Shown: one piece after another, positions 28,570 to 37,888 of the stretch
How the letters are laid out: each line of letters opens with the position of its first letter
Numbering within the stretch: the stretch's first letter is position 1
Assembly: GCF_029222965.1 (NCBI RefSeq)
Contig: NZ_JARHUD010000005.1
Coordinates: 248,001-312,000, forward strand
From: Aquibaculum arenosum
GTDB lineage: Bacteria > Pseudomonadota > Alphaproteobacteria > Kiloniellales > DSM-21159
DNA length: 64,000 nt
Direction of reading: 5' to 3'
Notes under the pieces: model-generated
Databases searched by the model: none
What the model was told of the DNA's origin: nothing
Seen by the model: only the letters and a program-made list of their open reading frames with translations
Made by a program: the position numbers and the translations under genes

Positions 28570-29313
28570 ATGAATGATGCGCGTCGCAACAAGTCTTCCG
28601 GCAGTCGGATCGTCGTGCTGACCGGCGCCGGAATCTCGCAGGAATCGGGCCTGTCCACCTTCCGGGACGCCGATGGGATCTGGAGCCAAGTGCGTCTGGA
28701 GGACGTGGCGACGCCCGAAGCCTTCGATCGCGACCCGGCGCGCGTGCACGCATTCTACAATGCGCGGCGGGCAGGCCTGCTGTCCGGAGAGATCATCCCC
28801 AATGCTGCCCACACGGCCCTGGCGCGTCTCGAGCGGGAATGGCCCGGCGAGGTCCTGCTGGTGACCCAGAACATCGACAATCTCCATGAACGCGCCGGCA
28901 GCCAGAATCTATTGCACATGCACGGCGAACTGCTGAAAGCGCGCTGTCTTGACTGCGACGGGGTGCAGGACTGGCTGCAAGACATGGACCTGAGCAGCGC
29001 CTGTTCGCAATGCCAGAGCGTCGGCAGTCTGCGGGTCGATGTGGTCTGGTTTGGCGAGATGCCCTATCACATGCCGGACATTCTGGCTGCGCTGGTGGAG
29101 TGCGACCTCTTCCTGTCCATCGGCACCTCGGGCGCGGTCTATCCGGCGGCCGGCTTTGTCGAGGAAGTCCGCCACCAGGGACGTGGCCACACGGTCGAGC
29201 TCAACATGGAACCCAGCGAAGGTTCCAGGCTGTTCCATGAAGCGCAACAGGGTCGGGCCACAGAGCTTGTCCCGCGCTATGTGGAACGCCTCCTGGCAGA
29301 CGGGCCGCCGTGA
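28570..29313 (+). CDS. cobB: NAD-dependent protein deacylase (sirtuin, SIR2 family)
   Basis: A 247-residue sirtuin: GAGISQESGLSTFRD cofactor motif (19-33), TQNIDNLHERAG, catalytic His in LLHMHGEL, and four zinc Cys (CLDC and CSQC). FYNARR (residues 63-68) carries the Tyr-x2-Arg pair that defines class III sirtuins with desuccinylase activity. It removes acyl groups from Lys using NAD. The ATG at 28570 follows GGAGAGGGA. The next gene overlaps by 4 bp. Confidence 0.94.
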   Translation: MNDARRNKSSGSRIVVLTGAGISQESGLSTFRDADGIWSQVRLEDVATPEAFDRDPARVHAFYNARRAGLLSGEIIPNAAHTALARLEREWPGEVLLVTQNIDNLHERAGSQNLLHMHGELLKARCLDCDGVQDWLQDMDLSSACSQCQSVGSLRVDVVWFGEMPYHMPDILAALVECDLFLSIGTSGAVYPAAGFVEEVRHQGRGHTVELNMEPSEGSRLFHEAQQGRATELVPRYVERLLADGPP

Positions 29314-29888
29314 GCCTCGGCGCCCTGCTCTGCGAGGCGCGGGCCTGCCGGCGCTGTGCCGATATCCTGCCTCTGGGCCCGCGGCCGGTGATCCGGGCTG
29401 CGTCGGGTGCTCGTATCCTCATCGTCGGGCAGGCACCGGGAACGCGCGTGCACGAGACCGGCGTGCCCTTCAACGACCCGTCCGGCGACCGCCTGCGTGA
29501 CTGGCTGGGGGTGGAGCGTGCCACCTTCTATGACGAGAACCGCATTGCCATCGTGCCCATGGGGCTGTGCTATCCCGGTCGCGATGCGCGCGGCGGGGAC
29601 CGGCCGCCGGTGAAGCACTGCGCGCCGCTTTGGCACCCGAGGCTGCGCCCGCTCCTGCCCCGCTTGGAACTGACACTTCTCGTTGGCAGCTACGCTCAGG
29701 CCTACTACCTGAGCAAGGACAAGCGCGGCAGCCTGACTGAAACTGTCCGCGCCTGGCGCGACTACCTGCCCGCCTTCCTGCCGCTGCCGCATCCAAGCTG
29801 GCGCAACACGGCCTGGCTCAAGCGCAATCCCTGGTTCGAAACCGACCTGCTCCCAGTGCTGCGGGCCCGAATAGCGGAGCTGATCTGA
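29310..29888 (+). CDS. Uracil-DNA glycosylase family protein
   Basis: A 192-residue UDG-superfamily protein: motif A GQAPGTRVHETGVPFNDPSGD (40-60) and motif B LPHPSWRN (about 152-160). Cys13-x2-Cys16 and Cys87-x16-Cys104 fit the 4Fe-4S ligand pattern of family-4-like glycosylases. Canonical family 4 has GEAPG, whereas this has GQAPG, so it may be a divergent subgroup. It starts with GTG overlapping the sirtuin stop by 4 bp. Predicted to remove uracil or another damaged base from DNA. Confidence 0.86.
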   Translation: MSLGALLCEARACRRCADILPLGPRPVIRAASGARILIVGQAPGTRVHETGVPFNDPSGDRLRDWLGVERATFYDENRIAIVPMGLCYPGRDARGGDRPPVKHCAPLWHPRLRPLLPRLELTLLVGSYAQAYYLSKDKRGSLTETVRAWRDYLPAFLPLPHPSWRNTAWLKRNPWFETDLLPVLRARIAELI

Positions 29889-29904
29889 TCGCAGGTGCGA
29901 GGCC

Positions 29905-31122
29905 TCAGCGCTCCAGCCAGCTTGCCACCCCCTTCGCGGCTGCCAGGCCGGTGGCAAAGCAGGCCTGGAGCAAATAGCCGCCGGTCGGCGCTTCCCAGTC
30001 CAGCATCTCACCCGCCACGAATGTGCCGGGCAAGCGTTTGAGCATGTAGTCCGGCCCAATTTCGCCCCAGGCGATGCCGCCGGCGCTGGAGATCGCGCGT
30101 TCCAAGCTCTGCGTTGCGGTAAGCGTGAGGGGAAGGTTTTTGATGCGGGCTGCCAGCGCATCTGCCTCACGCGGCACATCGGTGCCCTCGCGCAGCAAGC
30201 CGGCTGCCACGCCCGTGAGCCCGGCGCCCTTGCGCAGACGGTTGGCGAGCGAGGCTGACTCCCCTACCCGCAACAGCCGGTCGCGCAGAACGGCCTCGGA
30301 GAGATCGGGACGCAGGTCCAGGCGGAGAACCGCCTTCCCTTCAGCCGCAATGGCATCGCGCAGGGCGGCCGACAGGGCATAGATTGCTCCGCCCTCCAGG
30401 CCATAGCCGGTCACCACAAACTCTCCACGCAGCCTCCGTCCCTGGAAGCTGAGCACCACATTCTTGACCGGAGTGCCGGCAAAGCGATCGCGGAAGTGAT
30501 CGCGCCAATTCATGGTAAAGCCGCAGTTGGCCGGGCGAAAAGGCCGGACCTCGATGTTGCGGGTGCGCAGGAGCTCAACCCACTCGCCTCGCGCTCCCAA
30601 GCGCGGCCAACTGGCCCCGCCCAGGGCCAAGAGGACGGCATCCGTGGCAAATGTCGCCTCGCTCCCGTCTTCCTGTCGAAAGAGCACGCGACCGTCAGAG
30701 TCCCAGCCTCGCCACTCCTGGCGCAGGCGCAGCTCTACCCCCTGATCGCGCAGGCGCGAGAGCCAGGCGCGCAGCAGCGGTGATGCCTTCATGGCCTTAG
30801 GGAAGACGCGGCCGCTGGAGCCGACGAAGGTCTCCTGGCCAAGCGCCTCGGCCCACTGCCTCAAAGCCTCTGGCGGAAAGGCCTCGATCGCCGGCTTGAG
30901 TTGCGTTTGCGCGTCGCCATAGCGTGATACGAAAGTGGGGAGCGGTTCGCTATGGCTCAGGTTGAGGCCGCCGCGCCCGGCCATCAGCAATCGCCGGGCC
31001 GCCGAGGGCATGCGCTCGAAGAGCGTGACGGCGAAGCCACGCGCTGCCAGGTACTCCGCCGCCATCAGACCGGCTGGACCGGCGCCGATGATCGAAACCT
31101 GCGATTTTCTCTCCTGCGTCAT
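29905..31122 (-). CDS. HI0933/TIGR03862-type flavoprotein (NAD(P)/FAD-dependent oxidoreductase)
   Basis: A 405-residue FAD-binding protein. The Rossmann motif GAGPAGLMAAEYLAARGF is near the N-terminus, followed by the family signature MAGRGGLNLSHSEP, GSSGRVFPK, ALGGASWPRLGARGEW, and the C-terminal FAD motif GEMLDWEAPTGGYLLQACFATG. Its substrate is unknown; relatives are conserved but uncharacterised oxidoreductases. It is convergent with the glycosylase gene (16 bp apart). Confidence 0.9.
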   Translation of the reverse strand: MTQERKSQVSIIGAGPAGLMAAEYLAARGFAVTLFERMPSAARRLLMAGRGGLNLSHSEPLPTFVSRYGDAQTQLKPAIEAFPPEALRQWAEALGQETFVGSSGRVFPKAMKASPLLRAWLSRLRDQGVELRLRQEWRGWDSDGRVLFRQEDGSEATFATDAVLLALGGASWPRLGARGEWVELLRTRNIEVRPFRPANCGFTMNWRDHFRDRFAGTPVKNVVLSFQGRRLRGEFVVTGYGLEGGAIYALSAALRDAIAAEGKAVLRLDLRPDLSEAVLRDRLLRVGESASLANRLRKGAGLTGVAAGLLREGTDVPREADALAARIKNLPLTLTATQSLERAISSAGGIAWGEIGPDYMLKRLPGTFVAGEMLDWEAPTGGYLLQACFATGLAAAKGVASWLER

Positions 31123-31191
31123 GCGCGGCTTGTCGGGCTTGTCGGCCGATGGCGCAAGCCCTTGCCGAGCAGCGCGGTCGATGTGGTCACG

Positions 31192-31749
31192 CTATCGCTG
31201 TGGTGGCGGGTGCACCACGGGTTCCAGATCGGCCATGACCGTGCGGGCCTCGTAGATGGGCCCGAGATCAGCCGGCGGGGACCCATGATACATGCGCACG
31301 AGGGCAGAGGTGCTGTAGCGCGTTTCCTGCCCACCACCCATGGACATGCCCATGCCGACACCCATGTGCGAGCGCCCACCGTAATAGCCACCCCAATAGG
31401 GCTGCCAGGCCCAGCCCGGCCCCCACATAGGGCTCGGCCAGCTCTCGTAGTAACGCAGGGTGTTGGAATCGGTTTGCCGCTCCAGCAGCAGGAAGTGATC
31501 GTAACCCTCGCCCAGCGTCAGTTCCGAGGCGCGGTAGAGCAGGTAGTCCTCCACCCGTTCGCGCGAGGTAAGTGCGTTGCCGGTCACCACGATGCGGAAA
31601 CGATCCTCCGCAACCTGCTGCTCGCTGTAGCCCTGTGCACCAGGACGACTGGCAGGCTGGTAGGGTGTGGGGCCGGCGCCGGCACAAGCGGCAACGAGCA
31701 GCGTCAGGCCGGCCAGGCAGATTAGGGTCAGGGCACGCATTGCATTCAT
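31192..31749 (-). CDS. Lipoprotein of the CC0125/CC1285 type
   Basis: A signal peptide followed by the lipobox LLVAAC, so the mature protein should be a lipid-anchored envelope protein. The segment GYSEQQVAEDRFRIVVTGNALTS, then VEDYLLYRASELTLGEGYDHF, is the family hallmark. After it comes a Trp/Tyr/Gly/Met-rich stretch (about 115-145), perhaps loop or metal-exposed. About 185 residues. ATG 31749 or 31740 are both plausible starts; neither has a good ribosome binding site. Function unknown. Confidence 0.8.
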   Translation of the reverse strand: MNAMRALTLICLAGLTLLVAACAGAGPTPYQPASRPGAQGYSEQQVAEDRFRIVVTGNALTSRERVEDYLLYRASELTLGEGYDHFLLLERQTDSNTLRYYESWPSPMWGPGWAWQPYWGGYYGGRSHMGVGMGMSMGGGQETRYSTSALVRMYHGSPPADLGPIYEARTVMADLEPVVHPPPQR

Positions 31750-31830
31750 CCCGGTCTTGATCCGGATCATATAGGAAGCCCAGGCTCCAATCTAAGGTTC
31801 CGGGCGCAACAGAGTTGGGAGAGACAGGGC

Positions 31831-33426
31831 TTGCCGATCACTCTGGCCTTTCATGGAGCCGCCGGGGCCGTGACCGGCTCCTGCTTTCACATGGTGTACG
31901 ACAGCGGCAATTTCCTGGTGGATTGCGGGCTGTTCCAGGGCACCAAGACGATCAAGGCGCTGAACTACGGCGACTTCCCCTTCGATCCGGCAAAGCTCGA
32001 TTTCGTGCTGCTCACCCATGCGCACGCGGACCATTCCGGCCTCCTGCCCAAGCTGGTGGCCCGTGGATTCCGAGGACCGATCTACACGACCCCCGGCACC
32101 GCAGACCTCCTCACCTATACGCTCCCGGATTCGGCGCAGGTGCAGGAAAGCGAGGTGGAGCGGCTCAACCGTCGCAACCGGCAGCGCGACCAGGAGGAGG
32201 TGACGCCGATCTACACGGCGGAAGACGCGGCCGAAACGCTGAAGCTGCTGAAACCCGTCGCCTACGGTGAGCGGATCGAGCCGGCACCCGGGGTGGAGGC
32301 GCGCTTCTGGAACGCCGGTCACATTCTGGGGTCCGCGTCCATTGAGCTGCAGATGCTCAACGACGGCGAACCGCGGCTGTTGCGGCTGCTCTTCTCCGGC
32401 GACATCGGCCCGGAGCACAAGCTGTTTCACAGCGACCCGGAGGCGCCCAGCAATCTCGATTACCTGATCTGCGAGTCGACCTACGGCGACCGCCCACGCC
32501 CGCGGCTGACAGTCGAGGAAAGGCGCGAGCGGCTGCGCAAGGAGGTGACGGCCGCGCTGGACCGCGGCGGCAACCTGCTGATCCCGGCCTTCGCGATCGA
32601 ACGCACTCAGGAGCTACTGGCGGATCTCTGCACGCTCTTCGTGTCCGGTGCCCTGCCGAAGGTGCCGCTCTTTCTCGACTCGCCGCTTGCGATTCGCGCG
32701 ACCGAGGTGTTTCGGCATCACGCCCGCGAGTTGGAGAACATGCCGAAGGGCATCGATCCCTTCCGACTGCCCAACTTCCGCTTCACCCTGCGCGTTGAGG
32801 AAAGCAAGGCCATCGACCGCTTTCGCGGTGGTGCGATCATCATGGCCGGCAGCGGCATGTGCGACGCCGGCCGCATCCGCTATCACCTGAAAGCGCATCT
32901 TTGGCGCCCCGACAGCACGGTGCTGATCACCGGCTATCAGGCAACCGGCACGATGGGCAGCCTGCTGCTCCAGGGCCGCGATTTTGTGCGCATTCATGGG
33001 GAGGAAGTGGCGGTCCGGGCAAAGATCAGGAACCTCGAGGGTTACAGCGGCCACGCTGACGCCGAGGAACTGGCGCAGTGGATCACGCAGCGCCTGCCCT
33101 TGCGCGGCGGGGTCTTCCTCGTCCACGGCGAAGAAGAGGGTCGCGATGGCCTGAGAGAGCGATTGCTCGCCCAGGGCATCGACAACGAGAGGATTCTCTT
33201 GCCACAGCTCGATGATGTCTATGACCTTTCAGATGGTGCACGCCCCTTGCAGGCGCCCAGGCACTCGCGTTTGCCTCGGGAAAGCCTGGCCAGTCTCAGC
33301 CGGGAAGACTGGCACAACGATTACGCGCAGCTGACGCTCGACATCAAACACGCCCTCGACCAGGCAGCCGATGCCAAGCGTCGCGGCGTGCTGCTACGCC
33401 GCCTGCGGCGGGCCCTGGACGAATAG
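31831..33426 (+). CDS. Beta-CASP metallo-beta-lactamase-fold RNase
   Basis: A 531-residue protein of the COG1236/Ysh1-like family. The MBL domain has the zinc motif THAHADHSG near residue 62, GHILGSASIEL and FSGDIGPEH. The beta-CASP part has ESTYGDRPRP, IPAFAIERTQELL and IMAGSGMCDAGRIRYHL, and the RMMBL end has YSGHADAEEL and VHGEEEGRDGL. It is predicted to be an RNA endo/exonuclease. The start is the TTG at 31831, supported by GGGAGAG 7 bp before it and by immediately conserved sequence. It ends 5 bp before the convergent aldolase gene. Confidence 0.9.
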   Translation: MPITLAFHGAAGAVTGSCFHMVYDSGNFLVDCGLFQGTKTIKALNYGDFPFDPAKLDFVLLTHAHADHSGLLPKLVARGFRGPIYTTPGTADLLTYTLPDSAQVQESEVERLNRRNRQRDQEEVTPIYTAEDAAETLKLLKPVAYGERIEPAPGVEARFWNAGHILGSASIELQMLNDGEPRLLRLLFSGDIGPEHKLFHSDPEAPSNLDYLICESTYGDRPRPRLTVEERRERLRKEVTAALDRGGNLLIPAFAIERTQELLADLCTLFVSGALPKVPLFLDSPLAIRATEVFRHHARELENMPKGIDPFRLPNFRFTLRVEESKAIDRFRGGAIIMAGSGMCDAGRIRYHLKAHLWRPDSTVLITGYQATGTMGSLLLQGRDFVRIHGEEVAVRAKIRNLEGYSGHADAEELAQWITQRLPLRGGVFLVHGEEEGRDGLRERLLAQGIDNERILLPQLDDVYDLSDGARPLQAPRHSRLPRESLASLSREDWHNDYAQLTLDIKHALDQAADAKRRGVLLRRLRRALDE

Positions 33427-33431
33427 CCGGT

Positions 33432-34472
33432 CTAAGCGGCAGCCTCGTCCGCTGCTGCTCGAGTGGCGTCGAGGAAAGCGTCGACTTCCTCATCGCGCGT
33501 CGACCATGCGGTCACCAGGCGCGACGCACCCTCGTGCATTTCGGCATAGAACTGGAAGCCCTGGGCCTGCAGCTTCTGCGTGACCGCCCTGGGAAAGCGC
33601 GCAAAGACCTGATTGCTTTCCACCGGATAGTGCAACGCGATGCCCGGCACCTTCTCCAGCCCTTCGGCCAGGCGCGTGGCCATGGCGTTGGCATGCCGGG
33701 CATGGCGTAGCCAGGCATCGTCGGTCAGGTAACCCTCAAACTGCGCCGTGAGCAGGCGCATCTTCGAGAAGAGATGCCCGGTGCGCTTGCGCAGAAAGGC
33801 CGCATTCTCGGCCAGTTCCGGTCGGAAGAAGACCACGGCTTCCGCCGCCAGACAGCCGTTCTTGGTGCCGCCGAAGGACAGCGCATCGACACCGGCCTTC
33901 CAGGTGATGTCGGCCGGATGGCATTGCAGCGCTGCCACGGCGTTGGCAAAGCGCGCCCCGTCCATGTGGACGTGCAGCCCCGCGCCTCGGGCGACCTGCG
34001 TCAGCGCCGAGATCTCGGCCGGTCGGTAGAGGGTGCCCGCTTCGGTGCTTTGCGTCAGCGAGAGGGCCGCTGGCTGGCTGTGGTGGACGGACCCGCTGCG
34101 GTCGATTGCCGCCTCCAGCGTTGCCGCCTCCAGCTTGCCCTGCGGTCCGGCCAGCGGCATCAGTTTGGCACCGCCGCTGAAGAGTTCAGGTGCGCCGCAC
34201 TCGGAGTTCTGGATGTGCGCCTCTTCGTGGCAGTAGACCGCGCCCCAGGGCGGCGTCAGCGCTGCCAGGGCGAGGGAGTTCGCAGCAGTGCCGGTCGCCA
34301 CCAGGAGCACCTTCACTTCAGTGTCGAAGACATCACCCAGGCGCGCCTCGATCGCCTGCGTGGCGGCATCGTTTCCATAGGGCATCCGCGGCCCGCTCTC
34401 GTTGGCGTCGATCACAGCCTGCAAGACTTCGGGACAGGCGCCGGTCACATTGTCGGAAGCGAAATTCACCAT
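33432..34472 (-). CDS. Low-specificity L-threonine aldolase family protein
   Basis: A 346-residue fold-type I PLP enzyme. MVNFASDNVTGACPEVLQA and GPRMPYGND at the N-terminus, HEEAHIQNSECGAPE, HMDGARFANA with the cofactor Asp, and SFGGTKNG carrying the Schiff-base Lys are hallmarks. It cleaves threonine (or another beta-hydroxy amino acid) to glycine and an aldehyde. Stereospecificity cannot be fully settled from motifs, but family members act on L-isomers. Confidence 0.92.
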   Translation of the reverse strand: MVNFASDNVTGACPEVLQAVIDANESGPRMPYGNDAATQAIEARLGDVFDTEVKVLLVATGTAANSLALAALTPPWGAVYCHEEAHIQNSECGAPELFSGGAKLMPLAGPQGKLEAATLEAAIDRSGSVHHSQPAALSLTQSTEAGTLYRPAEISALTQVARGAGLHVHMDGARFANAVAALQCHPADITWKAGVDALSFGGTKNGCLAAEAVVFFRPELAENAAFLRKRTGHLFSKMRLLTAQFEGYLTDDAWLRHARHANAMATRLAEGLEKVPGIALHYPVESNQVFARFPRAVTQKLQAQGFQFYAEMHEGASRLVTAWSTRDEEVDAFLDATRAAADEAAA

Positions 34473-34490
34473 TCTTGAAGCACTCTCAAT

Positions 34491-34784
34491 TCATTCCGCC
34501 GGGAGGTCGATGCGGCCACGGAAGTCCCCCTGGCGCGCGTCGAACAGCAGCACCGCCCGACAGCCCTGTTCCACCGGCCCTGCCAGCCGCAGCAACAGCA
34601 ATCCGCGGCCGTCGGCCGTCACTTCGGCCAGAGTGCAGGCCTCCGGGACTGTCTGCTGTGCCTCGACGACCTCGGGCGCACCGCGCAGCCCGTCAGCTTG
34701 GCGCACCATTCCATAGACCACCAACCCCATCCCCGCGACGATCAGGACCGCCATTCCGATCACCAGGGCCTTGAGCGCCGCCAT
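34491..34784 (-). CDS. DUF6476 family membrane protein
   Basis: A 97-residue protein with one N-terminal membrane span (about 4-27) and a periplasmic-side or soluble domain ending GDFRGRIDLPAE. The segment CTLAEVTADGRGLLLLRLAGP and CRAVLLFDARQG is characteristic of a small family found before rluD-rpoH in alphaproteobacteria. Function unknown. It diverges from rluD with only 24 bp between starts. Confidence 0.8.
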   Translation of the reverse strand: MAALKALVIGMAVLIVAGMGLVVYGMVRQADGLRGAPEVVEAQQTVPEACTLAEVTADGRGLLLLRLAGPVEQGCRAVLLFDARQGDFRGRIDLPAE

Positions 34785-34808
34785 CGCTTCGTGTCCTCTT
34801 GTTCCATC

Positions 34809-35822
34809 ATGCCACCAAGAACTCCCCCTCCCCCCTCCCCGAGCGGAACCATCGATCCCGGTCGCTATTGCTTCAGCGTGGAAGAGGCCGAAGTCGGCCT
34901 GCGGCTCGATCGCTATCTCGCCGCACGTCTTGTCGGAATGTCACGCAGCCGCGTCAAGCAGTTGATCGACGAAGGGAGGGTCAGCAGCGACGGCGCGACG
35001 ATAGTCGAGGCCTCATTACGGGTCAAATCCAGTCAAAGTTTCGCCATAGACATACCGGAGATTAGAGAGGCTCCGCCCGAGGCCCAGGCCCTGGACCTTT
35101 CTGTCCTTTATGAGGATGCCGAACTGATCGTGATCGACAAGCCCGCCGGCCTTGTTGTGCATCCCGCACCGGGTAACCCGGACCACACTCTGGTGAACGC
35201 CCTGATCGCCCACTGCGGCGCGGAACTGACCGGGATTGGCGGTGAGCGTCGACCGGGGATCGTCCATCGCCTCGACAAGGACACCAGCGGGGTCATGGTC
35301 GCGGCCAAGACGGAAAGAGCACTGCACTCGCTGACCGAGCAGTTTGCCGCGCGGAGCATCGAGCGCGCCTACGACGCTTTTGTCTGGGGCAGTCTCTCGC
35401 CGCCCGCCGGCGAGATAAGCGGCAACATCGGCCGCAGCCCGCGCAATCGTAAGAAGATGGCTGTGTTGCGCCGGGGCGGAAAGACCGCGATCACACGCTA
35501 TCGCACGATTGCCCGCTACGCCGGGGGAACAATCAGCCGGCTCGAGTGTCGTCTTCTCACGGGGCGTACGCACCAAATCCGGGTTCATCTGACTGACGCA
35601 GGTCATTCGCTACTGGGTGATCCGGTCTATGGCGGCAGCGTACAACGAAGGATGAAGGACCTTCCCGTGGAACTGCGCGACGCCATTGCGGAGCTTGGCC
35701 GTCAGGCGCTACACGCGCGCACCCTGGGTTTCTCTCATCCGGTCAGCGGAGAACGCCTCAGCTTTCAATCAGATCTACCACCCGATCTGAGGAACTTGAC
35801 CACTCTTCTGGAATTAGTCTAA
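34809..35822 (+). CDS. rluD: Ribosomal large-subunit pseudouridine synthase RluD-type
   Basis: A 337-residue RluA-family enzyme: S4-like RNA-binding domain at about 23-80 (RLDRYLAARLVGMSRSRVKQL), IDKPAGLVVHP, and the catalytic motif GIVHRLDKDTSGVM whose Asp attacks the uridine. RTHQIRVHL and HARTLGFSHP follow. It is predicted to modify helix 69 of 23S rRNA. ATG 34809 is chosen; the upstream in-frame part overlaps the divergent gene and is unconserved. Its last bases carry the rpoH promoter. Confidence 0.92.
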   Translation: MPPRTPPPPSPSGTIDPGRYCFSVEEAEVGLRLDRYLAARLVGMSRSRVKQLIDEGRVSSDGATIVEASLRVKSSQSFAIDIPEIREAPPEAQALDLSVLYEDAELIVIDKPAGLVVHPAPGNPDHTLVNALIAHCGAELTGIGGERRPGIVHRLDKDTSGVMVAAKTERALHSLTEQFAARSIERAYDAFVWGSLSPPAGEISGNIGRSPRNRKKMAVLRRGGKTAITRYRTIARYAGGTISRLECRLLTGRTHQIRVHLTDAGHSLLGDPVYGGSVQRRMKDLPVELRDAIAELGRQALHARTLGFSHPVSGERLSFQSDLPPDLRNLTTLLELV

Positions 35823-35823
35823 T
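35796..35823 (+). promoter_or_regulatory. sigma-70-like promoter of rpoH
   Basis: TTGACC (35796-35801) and TCTAAT (35818-35823) are separated by 16 bp, each one base from consensus. The pair overlaps the rluD stop and lies 88 bp before rpoH, so rpoH can be transcribed separately from rluD. Confidence 0.6.
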
Positions 35824-35910
35824 ATCACGCAATTCGGATAGCATTGGTATGGATTGGGCAAAGGGCCGGTTCAGCCAAGTGGGAAATCCGATCGAAAGGG
35901 GTGATGGATC

Positions 35911-36807
35911 ATGAGTACAGCAACTGCTTCCCCCAAGCTTCCGGTGCTTACTGCCGAGAGCAACCTGACGCGTTACCTGCAGGAAATCCGCAAGTTTCCC
36001 ATGTTGGAAGCCGATCAGGAGTACATGCTCGCCAGACGCTGGCAGGAGCGTGAGGATCTGGAGGCGGCGCATCAGCTTGTAACCAGCCATCTGCGGCTCG
36101 TGGCCAAGATTGCCATGGGTTACCGCGGCTATGGTCTGCCTTTGGCTGAACTGATCAGCGAAGGCAACGTCGGCATGATGCAGGCCGTGAAGCGCTTTGA
36201 TCCTGAAAAGGGCTTCCGCCTCGCCACCTACGCCATGTGGTGGATCCGCGCGGCCATCCAGGAATACATCCTGCATTCCTGGTCACTGGTGAAAATGGGC
36301 ACCACGGCAGCGCAGAAGAAGCTCTTCTTCAACCTGCGCAAGCTCAAGGGCCAGATGCAGGCCATCGATGACGGCGACCTTCATCCTGAGCAAGTCAGCC
36401 ACATCGCCACGCAACTCAGCGTGCCTGAGGTCGATGTGGTGAACATGAACCGCCGTCTGGCCGGACCGGACCACTCGCTCAACGCGCCGCTGCGTATCGA
36501 TGGCGATGGTGAGTGGCAGGACTGGCTCACCGACGATAGCGAGGATCAGGAAACCCGCTACGCGGAGGACGAGGAACTGACCAAGCGGCGCGCACTGCTG
36601 GTCAGGGCGATGGAGAACCTCAACGATCGGGAAAAGCACATCCTGAATGAGCGGCGCCTTAAGGAAGAGCCGACCACCCTGGAGGAGTTGAGCCAGGAGT
36701 ACGGCATCAGCCGCGAGCGCGTGCGCCAGATCGAGGTTCGTGCCTTCGAGAAGTTGCAGAAGGCCATCCGCAACGCCGCCATCGAAGAACGCTTGGCAAC
36801 CGCATAA
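35911..36807 (+). CDS. rpoH: RNA polymerase heat-shock sigma factor RpoH
   Basis: A 298-residue sigma-32 factor. Region 1.2/2.1 begins LTRYLQEIRKFPMLEADQEY; region 2 has ISEGNVGMMQAVKRFDPEKGFRLATYAMWWIRA; the RpoH box QKKLFFNLRKLK follows at about 132-143; region 4 has LEELSQEYGISRERVRQIE. The RpoH box separates it from RpoD paralogues. The ATG follows AAAGGGGTGAT, an almost perfect Shine-Dalgarno, so translation should be efficient. Levels are probably also controlled by proteolysis, as in relatives. Confidence 0.96.
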   Translation: MSTATASPKLPVLTAESNLTRYLQEIRKFPMLEADQEYMLARRWQEREDLEAAHQLVTSHLRLVAKIAMGYRGYGLPLAELISEGNVGMMQAVKRFDPEKGFRLATYAMWWIRAAIQEYILHSWSLVKMGTTAAQKKLFFNLRKLKGQMQAIDDGDLHPEQVSHIATQLSVPEVDVVNMNRRLAGPDHSLNAPLRIDGDGEWQDWLTDDSEDQETRYAEDEELTKRRALLVRAMENLNDREKHILNERRLKEEPTTLEELSQEYGISRERVRQIEVRAFEKLQKAIRNAAIEERLATA

Positions 36808-36880
36808 GCGGAAACTGTTTCAGGGCCGTCCGACCGGCGGCTCCTGACGGTTCAATCACCCAAGCAACAGTCCCAACAAA

Positions 36881-36906
36881 AAGGGCGGCCTGTATAGGCC
36901 GCCCTT
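36881..36906. terminator. bidirectional terminator between rpoH and rpsI
   Basis: AAGGGCGGCC (36881-36890) pairs perfectly with GGCCGCCCTT (36897-36906) around TGTATA. Reading on the minus strand, the stem is followed by a T-run (TTTTTG), so it is a strong terminator for rplM-rpsI. For rpoH the T-run is short. Confidence 0.85.
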
Positions 36907-36930
36907 GATGCTTGTGCGATCCGGATGGGA

Positions 36931-37422
36931 TCAGCGCTTGGAGAACTGGAAGCTCCGGCGTGCCTTGGCCCGGCCGTACTTCTTGCGCTCCACCGCGCGG
37001 CTGTCGCGGGTGAGGAAGCCGACCTGCTTCAGCACCGGCCGCAGTTCCGGCTCGTAGTGGGTCAGGGCACGAGAGATGCCGTGGCGCACGGCACCGGCCT
37101 GGCCGGAGAGTCCGCCGCCGGAGACGGTGCAGATCACATCGAACTGGCCGTCCCGGTTCGACACCAGGAAAGGCTGCGCGATCAGCATGCGCAGCACCGG
37201 ACGCGCGAAGTAGACATCCAGCGCCTTGCCGTTAACGGTGATGTTGCCGCTGCCGGGCTTGATCCACACACGGGCAACCGACTCCTTGCGGCGGCCGGTG
37301 GCATAGGAGCGACCGAACTCATCGCGCTTCGGCTGCGCGGTAACCGGTGCGGCTTCGCTGGTGGGCTCAGCCACCGCGGCACCGCCGAGTTGGTCGAGGG
37401 AGGTCAGGGTCTGTTCGGCCAT
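36931..37422 (-). CDS. rpsI: 30S ribosomal protein S9
   Basis: A 163-residue protein with the S9 core ([20 protein letters not shown], then [15 protein letters not shown]) and the basic C-terminal tail ending in FQFSKR that reaches the P site. The first 35 residues or so are an Ala/Glu-rich extension, common in alphaproteobacteria. It starts 4 bp after rplM and forms a two-gene operon. Confidence 0.97.
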   Translation of the reverse strand: MAEQTLTSLDQLGGAAVAEPTSEAAPVTAQPKRDEFGRSYATGRRKESVARVWIKPGSGNITVNGKALDVYFARPVLRMLIAQPFLVSNRDGQFDVICTVSGGGLSGQAGAVRHGISRALTHYEPELRPVLKQVGFLTRDSRAVERKKYGRAKARRSFQFSKR

Positions 37423-37426
37423 GGGG

Positions 37427-37888
37427 TCAGGCCCTCTTGTTCTTCGGGTTCATCGCGGCGAGGTCCAGGACCTCGGGCTGCTGGGCCTCATGCGGGTGTT
37501 CGGCACCGGCATAGACACGCAGCTTCTTGAGCTGGGCGCGCCCCAGAGGGCCGCTCGGGATCATGCGCTGCACGGCCTTCTCGATCGCCCGCTCCGGAAA
37601 GCGGCCGCCGAGGATCTGTCCCATGGTGCGATCCTTGATCCCACCGGGATAGCCCGTGTGCCAGTAGAAGCGCTTCTGTTGCAGCTTCTTGCCGGTCAGC
37701 TTTACCTTCTCGGCGTTGATGATGATGACATGGTCGCCGGTATCGATATGCGGAGTGTACATTGCCTTGTGCTTGCCACGCAGCACGTTGGCAACCCGAC
37801 TGGCGAGACGGCCGAGAACGACGTCTTCGGCGTCGATCACGTACCACTTTCTCTCGACGTCAGTCGGCTTTGCGGAATAGGTCTTCAT
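37427..37888 (-). CDS. rplM: 50S ribosomal protein L13
   Basis: A 153-residue 23S-rRNA-binding protein: [21 protein letters not shown] at the start, [27 protein letters not shown], and [23 protein letters not shown] 37888 is the conserved start; the upstream extension in the frame is in the leader. Followed 4 bp later by rpsI. Confidence 0.97.
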   Translation of the reverse strand: MKTYSAKPTDVERKWYVIDAEDVVLGRLASRVANVLRGKHKAMYTPHIDTGDHVIIINAEKVKLTGKKLQQKRFYWHTGYPGGIKDRTMGQILGGRFPERAIEKAVQRMIPSGPLGRAQLKKLRVYAGAEHPHEAQQPEVLDLAAMNPKNKRA

